Below the pieces are notes generated by a model. The model did no database searches and had not been told where the DNA came from. It saw nothing but the letters and a program-made list of their open reading frames with translations. The position numbers and the translations under genes were made by a program. From the NCBI GenBank assembly GCA_030280995.1, contig JASXTE010000008.1, positions 12,510,212-12,574,211 of the forward strand: a stretch of DNA of 64,000 bases, in the 5' to 3' direction. This stretch comes from Hemileia vastatrix. Lineage: Eukaryota; Basidiomycota; Pucciniomycetes; Pucciniales; Zaghouaniaceae. Of the stretch, positions 46,201-55,437 are shown piece by piece; the stretch's first letter is position 1; each line of letters opens with the position of its first letter.

Positions 46201-48598
46201 CAAAGGCCATAGGAAAAGATTTTATCAAGTTAATGATGGAATCTTTATCCTCACCAGAAAGTTGTTCTCCAAAAGAGGCATTGTCAATTTCAGACATAAG
46301 GGCATGCATTTCCTTTGTAGATCTTCCTTTATATTGAACCACAGAATTACATGTGTTCAATTCTGGTTTTAATAATTTTTTAGGGGAGGAAATTTTAAAT
46401 TTTCTCTTCCCATTCAACCCCATTGTGAAACATTGGTTTGAAGGATCCAATTTTATGCCATACTTGGTTAAAATATCATTCCCTACAATAAACCAATTGC
46501 TCAAGTTATCATTTTTCATGACAACAAAATCACAAATAGCTCTTACAAAACCATGGTTATATTTAAAAAACACTGTGGCTTTGTATTTACCAATGGGGGA
46601 CAAAACAGAGCCATACCCTCTCCAATTTTCAGAAATGATAGGCAACAGTTTAGATTTATAGTCTTGATCTACTGAGGCAAGTGCTCTTTCAGATACTACA
46701 CTTCCTCCAGCTCCAGAATCCAGAACAACTTCAATGCTGGTTCCATTAATCAGGACTGGTGCCTTAAGAGGGGCAATAACAATTGAGTTATCCTCAATGT
46801 TCTTTATGATCTCAGCATCCTCAACTGTAGATAAATCATTATTATCAATGTCAATAGTATTTAAATAATGAATAACTTCTTCCAGCATCAAGATTTCTTG
46901 TTGAGATTCATATGAAATATTGCTGGCACAATCACTTGATGTATCATCCAGTGCCACTGTGTCATCAGCATGCTCCTCTGTTTGTTCCACAAGATTTATC
47001 TTCTTGTCACAAACATGGCCTTTCTGCCAAGGCTTGTTGCACTTGAAGCAAGTGTTTGTTGCATACTTCTTTGGTGCAACAGGGGCAGAAGGTTTACCAA
47101 CCTTTTCCAGAGGTTTTTGTTGGTAAGTGGAGGGTTTCTCCAAAGGGGTCCTAGGAATGAATCTCCTTGCATCATACTTATTGTTTAGAAGTATCTCATT
47201 GCAAGTATTAATGAAAGAAGAGGGTTCTTTGGAGAACTCAGTCCTAGCCACAATCAAGTCTCTCAGAGACATTGGTAATTTATAGAGGATCCTGTCCTTC
47301 CATAAATCAAACTCCATATTTGGGTCCATTGCCCTTAAGATTTTTACAAGTTTCATTAAAAACTCAATAGGTTTATCAGTAGAAGAGCTATATCTAGTTT
47401 CCTCATACTGCCTTTGTTGAGCCATTCTGAACTTGGAGCCACCAAATTGTGCTTTAATTAATTTCTTCCAATCCTCCCATGAGTAGTCATTCCCATCCAG
47501 GAGAACAGATTCATACCACATCAGGGCAACATTAGTGAAGAAAGAAATTAATTTGGACACAATTTCCTCATCTGGGAGTTTGTAAGAATTTTTTAAATTA
47601 TCAATTCTGCAAATAAATTGTTGCCAATCAGAGGAAGAATCACCATCAAATGTTGGGTACTGGTCAAGTTTTGGCCAATTCTTTTGATTTGAAGGAGTCT
47701 CCTTAGTACTAGCTTGTTTCTGAGTAAGAAGCAGCTGTAATTTCTCTAATTGTGCTGAAATCTCATTGTTTAATCCTTCTGTTGCAGATCCTGGTGCATC
47801 ATCAGTTTTTGATGGAAACTCAGTGTTATCAACAGGTATTTCTGGATCAATTTTTATTTTAGATGAACTAGCCACAGGTACTGGTTGAGAATCCTGCACT
47901 ATATGTTCCTTCACAGAATTGTCAGAATATTTTTGGTCATTTAACAATGAGTTCAATGTTTCTTCAATGGTTGTTAGTCTTGTTTTCATTCTTGGAAGAC
48001 TAGATAAACTTTCATTGACAGTTGCAAAAGATAATTGGTTTTTATGTTGAAAAGATGACAAATGGTCACTCAATCTTTTCAGATTTATCTTATCTATTTC
48101 TACCTCCTGGCAACAGGCAGATACAGTATCTTTTAGTTTAGACAAATCATTTTTTATATTTTGCCATAAAGCAATTTTCTTTTCATGGGTTGCTTTGTAA
48201 TGAGACAATTCATCAGAGACTCTCTGTGCTTCACTTTTTAATGCTTGATAACCCTGATCAGTTAACAAACTATTATATCTCTGGGTCAATTGCATATTGT
48301 TCATTATATGATTTTGCTTGGCAATAATATCTCTCAAGTGCTCATCATTAATTCTTGCTACATCTGGAGTGTTTCTCAATAAGGAAACTGAGTAACTTTC
48401 CAGATTCTCATAGAACTCAGGGTCAAGAGTTTCATCAATCACAGCCATATCAGGATTAATCATTGAGGTAGCAATTAAAAGTAATGGATTGGATACATGA
48501 GATAACTGTCTACTATTCCCAGCCTCTATAGGTCTCAAGGTTTCATCCTGCCTTCCAGATTTACCTGAAGGAACAGAGTCAGCCACAAGAAAAGGCAC
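43211..48598 (-). CDS. gag-pol: Gag-Pol polyprotein of element D (ORF2)
   Basis: One open frame of 1795 residues counted from the Met at 48598; the frame is open further up, so the true junction with ORF1 lies upstream. Order: coiled-coil Gag (about 60-220), capsid-like region (about 305-480), CX2CX7HXC knuckle (Cys517, Cys520, His528, Cys530), aspartic protease with DSGAG (627-631), RT with LCGDYRALN and YIDD (983-986), RNase H with TDAS (1131-1134), integrase with an HHCC finger (Cys1402 and Cys1405) and a full DD35E triad (Asp1435, Asp1497, Glu1533), and a C-terminal chromodomain (about 1735-1795, EIEKILNDRI...YLLRFK...WIP). All catalytic motifs are intact. It would copy and integrate the element. 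Length and order are normal for fungal chromoviruses. Confidence 0.95.
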   Translation of the reverse strand: MPFLVADSVPSGKSGRQDETLRPIEAGNSRQLSHVSNPLLLIATSMINPDMAVIDETLDPEFYENLESYSVSLLRNTPDVARINDEHLRDIIAKQNHIMNNMQLTQRYNSLLTDQGYQALKSEAQRVSDELSHYKATHEKKIALWQNIKNDLSKLKDTVSACCQEVEIDKINLKRLSDHLSSFQHKNQLSFATVNESLSSLPRMKTRLTTIEETLNSLLNDQKYSDNSVKEHIVQDSQPVPVASSSKIKIDPEIPVDNTEFPSKTDDAPGSATEGLNNEISAQLEKLQLLLTQKQASTKETPSNQKNWPKLDQYPTFDGDSSSDWQQFICRIDNLKNSYKLPDEEIVSKLISFFTNVALMWYESVLLDGNDYSWEDWKKLIKAQFGGSKFRMAQQRQYEETRYSSSTDKPIEFLMKLVKILRAMDPNMEFDLWKDRILYKLPMSLRDLIVARTEFSKEPSSFINTCNEILLNNKYDARRFIPRTPLEKPSTYQQKPLEKVGKPSAPVAPKKYATNTCFKCNKPWQKGHVCDKKINLVEQTEEHADDTVALDDTSSDCASNISYESQQEILMLEEVIHYLNTIDIDNNDLSTVEDAEIIKNIEDNSIVIAPLKAPVLINGTSIEVVLDSGAGGSVVSERALASVDQDYKSKLLPIISENWRGYGSVLSPIGKYKATVFFKYNHGFVRAICDFVVMKNDNLSNWFIVGNDILTKYGIKLDPSNQCFTMGLNGKRKFKISSPKKLLKPELNTCNSVVQYKGRSTKEMHALMSEIDNASFGEQLSGEDKDSIINLIKSFPMAFAHGSHELGLVKEEMKLSLSCPLTDIPPSLKKKPYPASPTKRKDIEDNISTLLKMNIIEKVVETPKYCVISPVLISYEKDKARLCGDYRALNTYTVDDIYPLPRISSIHATLKGAKYISCLDGIKGYHQVPVEKNSQNFLMIATHMGIYKYIRMPFGPKNAPSVFQKVMDNTFHQEIIEGWLMVYIDDIIIFSKTFEDHLKHLCKVFQKMDEINMTLALKKCKFGFHSLKVLGHVVSGLQICVDQNKVAAIQQVKAPTTVRELQSFLGMCGYYRQYIKNYQVIALPLTQLTRKDVAFVWNSERQRAFDTMKHCLMSAPILALPDFDQPFVLYTDASFIGLGAALHQKQVINDKVSEVVICYISRTLRNSELKYGATQLECLAVVWALEKLHYYLDDQKFELVTDCSAVKSLLNLKTPNRHMFRWQLAVQEYRGRMTIIHRAGIGHSNVDMLSRLPLPNDDSNPAYDPEDEIIHIHGIYVVDMEEELLQLILESYDKDTDLKKLCTILNDPKNASIQALIKTLPPKYQKGLEKGKFSIDEGYLYYRRKLSNVIVIPPSMKEIILKICHDDILAGHFDLDKTMIRIKNTAWWANMSEDTKLYVESCDSCQKSKRLTGKRAGLMQHIEPPDAPWQIINMDFVTGLPIAGKDSYNSCWVIVDRFTKMCKFIPTHKDVSTKELAFLWWSHMFNTAGFPKAIISDRDPKFTSEFWMSLMDVCGCDLKLSTAHHPQTDGLAERMIQTLEDMIRRYCAFGLEYKDNDRFTHDWVTLLPGLEFAYNSTVHSVTQRKPFELWLGYVPNTPAQILNNKIPKLDIHPGVKSFLQMQQLCRNHAQKCIEKSFEYEKKRWDKSHKEYTFKKGDEVLISTVHFNLQGNNKLKDPFVGPFVVRRMIGDNAVEVILYSPYDRKHPVFPISLLKPYTSNSDLFPRRRGRPKKTPNEITETAEIEKILNDRIVTAEKGTEYLLRFKNKSSEYDSWIPGKEISNLPTLLKKYKKKKS

Positions 48599-49234
48599 TT
48601 GAGAATCAATAGAGGGACGTACCAGGGTTTGCTGGGTATCACCATATTGGGCTTCCTTCTTCTTTTGCCTCCTTGATTAGGGTGGGGAGGAGTGGGGTTT
48701 GCCTGGGTGGGCCTTGATGGACCTACCTGAGGTAATTGATGCTGATTTTGAGCTAAGTAGTCCCACTGTGTGTTCAGCCAGTCCCACTGCCACTTGGACA
48801 CTTCTACCATCTCTTGGGATTGGGGAGCCAATTGTTGTTGATCCCTGGGAGGAAGAGGTTTCCTTTTCTCTTGGGGAGAAGTATTTTTTCTTTTCTCCCA
48901 TTCTTCCAAGGCATCTACCCTTACCTTTATTTTTAAGATGTCTGTCTTTAACTCCTTTATGTGGGTTGACAGATTCTTTATCTGCTGGGACAGCGGCATC
49001 TTTTTTATTTTGAAGCCTCTTGGAAGCTCTTCTGGTGGGTTTTTCTTGGGTTTCTGATCCTGAGTATTGTCCACCAGGATTTCTACTTCTTCCATTTCTA
49101 CATCCTGTTTGGGGCAAGGATTTATCAGTTTGAGAAATTCTTCTTGTTAAAGGAGAACTTACAGAAGTAGGCTCATCATAATCAATTAAGTCTAGTTCTT
49201 CTTCACGTGTAGTTAAACCACTTTGATCAGTCAT
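48535..49234 (-). pseudogene. ORF1 of element D (Gag leader protein, one frameshift)
   Basis: The ATG at 49234 opens MTDQSGLTTREEELDLIDYD, matching ORF1 of E. At about 49000 one extra base after a run of six A (sense strand) shifts the frame. The homologous continuation (KKMPLSQQIKNLSTHIKELK) is in the frame that ends at 48535. The starting frame instead stops at 48677-48679 and is the same frame as ORF2. The stop that ends ORF1 in E is a Tyr codon here. The protein is acidic at the N-terminus, then basic with a short coiled coil and a Pro/Gln-rich tail. Its role is unknown; by position it is the N-terminal part of Gag. An RNA-level frameshift could rescue it but is not shown. Confidence 0.6.
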
Positions 49235-49388
49235 TTTAAGATTCTACTGAAATGAAGGAAAAGAGACAAAAATTAATTAGTCTTTATTTTTAATTTTTAT
49301 TTAACAGAAATAAAATAAAAATAAATAAAAAAAAATCTTTTTAGGATAAAAAATCAACTTAAATAAAATTAATAAAAAAAAATTTAAA

Positions 49389-49830
49389 ACCAGGATAATG
49401 CAATCAACTGTAGAAATAAATTTGAATTTCTATTAATTTTTATTTTCAGGATTTAAATCAACTAATTTATTACCAGGATTTATTGTCAACTGAAATAATC
49501 AAATATGAATCTTTATTAATAAAAATTATTTTAACTGATTAATTACCAGGACTTAATGTCAACTGAAGTAATTTAAATATGAATTTTATTACTTAAAAAG
49601 ATTTATTGGATTACCAGGACTCAAAGTCAACTGAAGTAATGAAATGTTAATTATTTATTAAAAAAAAAATATAATTGTCAGGACAATTTGTCAACTGGAA
49701 CAATTAATTAATCAGGACAAATGTCAACTGAAAAATTATAATAATTATTTTATTTAATAAAATATTTTATTGTCAGGACAGTTTGTCAACTGGAACAATT
49801 TAAATTCAAATTAATCAGGACAATTGTCAA
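49389..49830 (-). repeat. Leader repeat array of element D
   Basis: On the minus strand, eight or nine copies of CAGTTGAC, four to seven bases, then TCCTG recur every 35 to 75 bp, separated by AT sequence. Each copy can fold into a tiny hairpin (CAG..GAC with GTC..CTG). The same motif recurs in the leader of E (42036-42354 and 51160-51180), so it is conserved in the family. Confidence 0.75.
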
Positions 49831-50119
49831 CTGAAAAATGATAATAATTAATATTAATATATAATTATTTTATTACCTCTGGGACTAAGAACAGTTATTG
49901 CTCTATTATGGTCAACCAGGAAAAATAAAAAAAAATATAATAATAAAATTAAATTCCAATTACCAGACACCTCCCCCTGCAAAATGAGCAAATTAATGCC
50001 ACTTACAGAGTGCTGAGTAAAAGGAAATACGTAGCAAATGAAGAGTGAAGAGTAACCCACAAATAGTAATTACAATAATTACCACAATATATACGATCTT
50101 TAGTCAGTATATGAACTTA

Positions 50120-50293
50120 AGTTTTGGAGCGCGGTTCGATTCCCGTTCGCCGCAAAAACTTTTATCACGTGACGTATGACGTTCATCGTTTTCTTGCCTC
50201 CACTCGTCCTTTACAGGTGCTTCTACGCCGGTGGTCCTCTCGATTACGCCTCAAGTAACGTTGCGCCGTCGATATTTCGGAAAGGTTCCCAAT
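50120..50293 (-). promoter_or_regulatory. CpG-rich leader start of element D with possible primer site
   Basis: Directly after the 5' LTR the minus strand reads AT then TGGGAACCTTTCCG, so a primer-binding site starting TGG two bases in is possible; I cannot name the tRNA. About 130 bp further, the plus strand has GCGGTTCGATTCCCG at 50132-50150, which fits the tRNA B-box/T-arm consensus. Upstream sequence does not form a full tRNA cloverleaf. In E the same segment has lost most CpGs. Confidence 0.5.
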
Positions 50294-51113
50294 TGTCAAG
50301 GTATACTTTTTGTCTAGAAGATTTGGTACGTAGTTCTACGAGGATTTAAAAGACTATAAGGGGTTCTCAACAGATTTGTACGTATTTCTTAATTCAAGTT
50401 GAATTCTTTACTCAATAAAAGAGGTAGGTTTTTTAAAATATTAATATAAATTATACTTTAGAATTACGCTATTGTAAATACTAATAATATAGGATATAAG
50501 AATAAGTGTTTAGTTGGTTTTTGTTGTAATAAAATGAGTTGGTAAAATAGAATGATCAAAAGACAACAAAAAGAGAGGCCTTTTATAGGCAAAGGAGAGA
50601 CAAAGCACGGAAATCAAATTCTAAAAACAGTAGAAAAAGAGAGAAAAAGAACATTCCAGAAAGAGTATTTCAAATAATAAAGTTATTCCAAAAAGAAGGC
50701 GTCAAAAAGATGTATTTACAGAGTATGTCAGAAATACATCAATATTTTTAATATTTACTGTAAATGTCAATCCCAAATAAGAAATTTGATTTTTTTTGTA
50801 TATATTTAATATTATTTGAATATTTAAATCTTATTTTATGTTTGTATTTTATTTTTTTAAATATAAAGTTTTATTTTTTCCCAACCTGTCAATTGAGCAC
50901 GGTGTTAGAGAAAATATAAGGGACAAAATAATTTTAATTTTTCTTATTTATTTAATTAATTAATTTAATTTTAACATTCTGTAACTAGTTAATTTATAAC
51001 TAATTTTAATGTAACTAAATGATAATTAAATAATAATTAAAGATGATAAGGTGCGGCTTCATCCAGTAAATAATTCCTTATTTCACTGGGTAAGTCTAGT
51101 AGCCTGGCTGACA
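50294..51113 (-). repeat. 5' LTR of element D (promoter-bearing)
   Basis: This LTR has the same length as the other D LTR, with no difference seen. The TATA box CCTATAAAAGGCC (minus strand, about 50577-50590) would drive the element RNA. Confidence 0.95.
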
Positions 51114-51275
51114 CCTGGTTATAAAATTATTTTGAATTAATAAAAATTGTGATTATTATTTCAGTTGATTTTTGTCCTGAAGATTTTTAATTTTTTTTCT
51201 TATTTTTCTTTTAAAGGCAAAAATAAAAAAACACATCTTAATATTTCTTCCCTCAGTTCAAGTTAAATTTAAAAA

Positions 51276-51872
51276 ATGACTGATCAAGGTGTTTCTGCTA
51301 CCCATGAAGAGGAATTGGATCTGATTGATTATGATGAAGCTACTTCTGTAAGTTCTCCCTTGACTACAAAATTGGCTCAAATTAATCAATTATTTGACCA
51401 ATCAGGATGTGGAAATGGAGGAAGTGGAAATACTAGTGGAGACAAATGCTCAGGAACTAAAGCCTTCCATCAACCCCCTAGAAGGACTTCCCAAAGGCTT
51501 CAAAATAAAAAAATGCCTTTACCTCAGCGAATAAAGAATCTCTCCACCCACATAAAGGAGCTGAGTACAGAGAGCTTAAGACTGAGAGCAAGAACAGACT
51601 CACTAGAAGAAAAGGTAAGAAAAATAGATACCTTTCTTCAAGAGAAGAGGAAACCTCCTCCCACAAGGGATCTTCCACAATTGGCTCCCCAGCAACTAGA
51701 AAAGGTGGAAGAATCAAAGTGGAAGTGGGATTATCTGTCTCAACATCAGCAGCCTCAAATTCCCCAGGCAGGTCTGTCAAGACCCAGTCAATTCAACCCC
51801 ACACATCCTCACTCTTATCAAGGAGGCAGAAAAAGAAAAAACAATATTCAGATCTTACCCAAGCCTTGGTAA
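51276..51872 (+). CDS. ORF1 of element E (Gag leader protein)
   Basis: This 198-residue frame starts MTDQGVSATHEEELDLIDYD about 160 bp after the D insertion. It has an acidic start, an RRTSQRLQNKKMPL basic segment, a short coiled coil (IKNLSTHIKELS...SLEEKV), and a Pro/Gln-rich then basic tail ending in KPW. It is uninterrupted, unlike its counterpart in D. ORF2 overlaps it in the -1 frame. No known domain is recognised; its position suggests the N-terminal part of Gag, perhaps RNA-binding through the basic segments. Confidence 0.65.
   Translation: MTDQGVSATHEEELDLIDYDEATSVSSPLTTKLAQINQLFDQSGCGNGGSGNTSGDKCSGTKAFHQPPRRTSQRLQNKKMPLPQRIKNLSTHIKELSTESLRLRARTDSLEEKVRKIDTFLQEKRKPPPTRDLPQLAPQQLEKVEESKWKWDYLSQHQQPQIPQAGLSRPSQFNPTHPHSYQGGRKRKNNIQILPKPW
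51836..51842 (+). promoter_or_regulatory. Candidate -1 ribosomal frameshift site in element E
   Basis: In the ORF1 frame the bases read A AAA AAC, the classic slippery heptamer, 30 nt before the ORF1 stop. A -1 slip here continues directly into ORF2 (QYSDLTQALV...). D lacks the heptamer at this place, so its role is uncertain. Confidence 0.4.
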
Positions 51873-54800
51873 TCCCCTCTATTGAATCTCAAGTACCATT
51901 TCTTGTTTCTAATTCAGTTCCTTCAGGTTATTCTGGAAGAGGAGATGAAACTGTGAGACCAGTAGAGGCTGATATGAGTAGACAAATCACTCAATATTCT
52001 AATGTATCAAATCCTTTAGTTTTAATTGCTACTTCAATGATAAATCCTGATATGGCTATTATTGATGAAACACTTGATCCTGAGTTTTATGAGATTCTGG
52101 AAAGCTACTCTGTTTCTTTGGTGAGAAATACTCCAGATGTAGCAAAAATTAATGATGAATATTTGAGGGATATTATTGCTAAACAAAATCATATAATGAA
52201 CAAAATTCAACTGAATAAGAAATATAATAGTTTGTTAACTGAACAGGGTTATCGAGCATTGAGGAGTGAGTTACAAAGAGTTTCTGATGATTTGTTTAAT
52301 TACAAAGTAACTCATAAAAAGATAGTTGCTTTATTGCAAAATATCAAAAATGATTTGTCTAAAATAGAATATACTGTGTCTATCTTTTTCCAGGAGCTAG
52401 AGGTAGATAAGATGAACCTGAAAAGATTAAGTGATCATTATTCATCTTTTCAAAATAAAACCCAGTTATCTTTTGCAACAATCAATGAGAGTTTATCTAG
52501 TTTTCCAAGAGTGAAAACCAGACTAACAACCATTGAAGAGAAATTGAATTCATTGGTTAATGATTAAAAATATTCTGAAATTTCTGTGAAGGAAAATATG
52601 GTACAGGATGCTCCAAATTTACAAGTTGCTAGTTCATCTAAGGTAAAATTAGATTCAGAAATGCCTGTTGATACCACTGAGTTTCCATCAATAATTGATG
52701 ATGCACCAGGATCTTCAACAGAAGGATTAAAAAATGAGATTACTGCACAATTGGAAAAGTTGCTGATTCTTCTTACTCAGAAACAAGCTAATAATAAGGA
52801 GACCCCTTCAAATCAAAAGAATTAGCCAAAACTTGACCAGTATCCAACATTTGATGGTAATTCTTCTTCTGATTGGCAGCAATTCATTTGCGCAGTTGAT
52901 AACTTGAAAAATTCTTACAAACTGCCAGATGAGGAAATGGTGTCTAAGTTAATTTCTTTGTTTACCAATGTAGTCCTAATGTGGTATGGATCTGCTCTCT
53001 TGGATAAAAATGAATACTCATGGAAAGATTGGAAGAAATTGATTAAAGCACAATTTGGTGGCTCCAAGTTTACGATGGCTCAACAAAGGAAGTATGAGGA
53101 AACTAGATATATCTCTTCTACTGATAAACCTATTGAGCTCTTAATGAAAATTGTAAAAATCTTGTGGGAAATGGACCCAAATATGGAGTTTGAGTTATGG
53201 AAGGATAGGATCCTTTATAAATTACCAATGTCTTTGAGAGACTTGATAGTGGCTAGGACTGAGTTCTCCAGAGAACACTCTTCTTTCATTAATACTTGTT
53301 ATGAGATCCTTCTAAACAACAAGTATGATGCCAGAAAGTTCATTCCTAGAACTCCTTTGGAGAAACCCTCCACTTACCAACAGAAACCTCTGAAAAAAGT
53401 TGGTAAACCTTCTTACCCTGTTGCACCTAAAAAGTATGTAACAAACACTTGCTTCAAGTGCAACAAGCCTTGGCAGAAAGGCCATGTTTGTGACAAGAAG
53501 ATAAATCTTGTTGATCAAACTGAGAAGCATGCTTATGACACAATAGCACTGGATGATACTTCAAGTGATTGTGCCAGCAATATTTCATATGAATCTAAAC
53601 AAGAAATCTTGATTCTGGAAGAAGATATTCATTATTTAAATACTATTGATATTGATAATAATAATTTATCTACAGTTGAGGATGCTGAGATCATAAGGAA
53701 TATTGAGGATATCTCAATTGTTATTGCCCCTCTCAAAGCACCAGTCTTGATCAATGGAACCAGCATTGAAGTTCTTCTAGATTCTGGAGCTGGAGGAAGT
53801 GTAGTATCTGAAAAAGCACTTGCTTCAGTGGATCAAAAATATGAATCAAAACTTATGCCTCTCATTTCTGAAAATTGGAGAGGTTATGGCTCTGTTTTGT
53901 CCCCCATTGGTAAATACAAAGCCACAGTGTTTTTTAAATATGACCATGGTTTTGTAAGAGCTATTTGTGATTTTTTTGTCATGAAAAATGATAAATTAAG
54001 CAATCGGTTTATTATAGGAGATGATATTTTAACCAAGAATGGCATAAAATTGGATCCTTCAAACCAATGTTTCACAATGAGGATGAATGGGAAGAGAAAA
54101 TTTAAGATTTCCTCCCCCAAAAAATTTTTAAAACCAGAATTGAACACATGTAATTCTGTAATTCAATATAAAGGAAGATCTACAAAGGAAATGCATGCCC
54201 TTATTTCTGAAATTGACAATGCTTCTTTTGGAGAACAACTTTCTGGAAAGGATAAATATTCCATCATTAAATTGATAAAATCTTTTCCTATGGCCTTTGC
54301 TCATGGGTCACATGAACTAGGATTAGTTAAGGAAGAAATGAAACTTTCATTATCTTGTCCATTATCTGACATACCACCTATCTTAAAGAAGAAGCCATAT
54401 CCTGCTTCTCCCACAAAGAGAAAAGATATTGAAGACAATATCTCTACCCTTTTGAAAATGAATATTATTGAAAAGGTAGTTGAAACACCTAAATATTGTG
54501 TTATCTCACCTTTCCTAATTTCTTATGAGAAAGATAAAGCCAGGTTATGTGGTGATCATAGAGCATTAAATACTTATACTGTTTATGATTTCTATCCTTT
54601 GCCTAGAATTAGCTCTATACATGCTACCTTACAAGGTGCTAAATATATCAGCTGTCTGGATGGTAACAAGGGATATCACCAGGTACTTGTTGAGAAGAAT
54701 TTCCAGAATTTTCTGATGATTGCTACTCATATGGGTATTTATAAGTATATTAGGATGCCGTTTGGCCCTAAAAATGCCCCTTCAGTCTTTCTAAAAGTTA

Positions 54801-55437
54801 TGGATAACACATTCCATCAAGAGATAATTGAAGGATGGCTGATGGTTTATATTGATGATATCATTATATTCTCAAAAACATTTGAGGACCATCTTAACCA
54901 CCTGTGTAAAGTGTTCCACAAAATGGATGAAATAAATATGACACTTGCTTTGAAGAGCTGTAAATTTGGGTTTCATTCTTTAAAAGTACTTGGTCATGTT
55001 GTTTCAGGGTTACAGATATGTGTTGACCAAAAAAAAGTGGCAGCCATACAACAGGTGAAGGCTCCTACCACAGTTAGAGAGCTCCAGAGTTTTTTGGGAA
55101 TGTGTGGATACTATAGACAGTATATTAGAAATTACCAAGTCATAGCTATACCCCTTACCCAATTGACTTGAAAAGATGTTGCTTTTTTCTGGAATAGTGA
55201 AAGACAGAGAGCCTTTGACACTATGAGACACTGTTTGATGTCATCACCAATTCTTGCTTTACCTGACTTTAATCAACCATTTTTTTTGTACACTGATGCC
55301 AGTTTTATTGGTCTTGGTGCTGCCCTCCATCAAAAACAAGTGATGAATGATAAAGTATCAGAAGTAGTAATTTGTTATATTTCAAGAACCTTGAGAAATA
55401 GTGAATTGAAATATGGTGCCACTCAGCTTGAATCACC
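51843..55437 (+). pseudogene. gag-pol: Gag-Pol of element E, truncated in RNase H
   Basis: The frame is collinear with D from SIESQVPFLVSNSVPSG on. It includes Gag coiled coil, capsid, the CFKCNK...GHVC knuckle (about 53450-53500), protease LLDSGAGGS (about 53770), RT with YIDD (about 54850) and RNase H LYTDASF (about 55290). Three nonsense codons occur: TAA at 52565 (Gln in D), TAG at 52823 (Trp in D) and TGA at 55169 (Arg in D). All three fit single C-to-T or G-to-A changes. Similarity ends at about 55437 and integrase is absent. It is an inactivated copy older than D. Confidence 0.85.

Larger units (their letters stand above)
42355..51113 (-). mobile_element. Young Ty3/Gypsy chromodomain retrotransposon D
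   Basis: Two 820-bp LTRs (42355-43174 and 50294-51113) show no difference by eye and are flanked by a perfect CCTGG duplication (42350-42354, 51114-51118). On the minus strand the order is 5' LTR, CpG-rich leader start, leader repeat array, ORF1, a 1795-residue Gag-Pol frame, polypurine tract, 3' LTR. Identical LTRs mean recent insertion. Only ORF1 looks damaged, so D is a candidate for a currently or very recently mobile element. Confidence 0.95.
40916..55437 (+). mobile_element. Ty3/Gypsy element E (plus strand), interrupted by D, 3' end lost
   Basis: E is an older relative of D in opposite orientation. It has its 5' LTR (40916-41700), leader (41701-42354), then D inserted with duplication CCTGG, the rest of the leader (51114-51275), ORF1 (51276) and Gag-Pol up to RNase H. 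Similarity to D stops at about 55433-55437, inside the segment KYGATQLE. Integrase, chromodomain and 3' LTR are missing here. Confidence 0.82.

Noticed and set aside
44298..48000. Plus-strand frames of 60 to 105 residues opposite Gag-Pol of element D
   Set aside because: They are shadows of the intact minus-strand polyprotein.
50087..50155. A functional tRNA gene
   Set aside because: There is a good B-box, but no matching 5' acceptor strand or anticodon stem, so only a tRNA-like remnant is reported as a finding.
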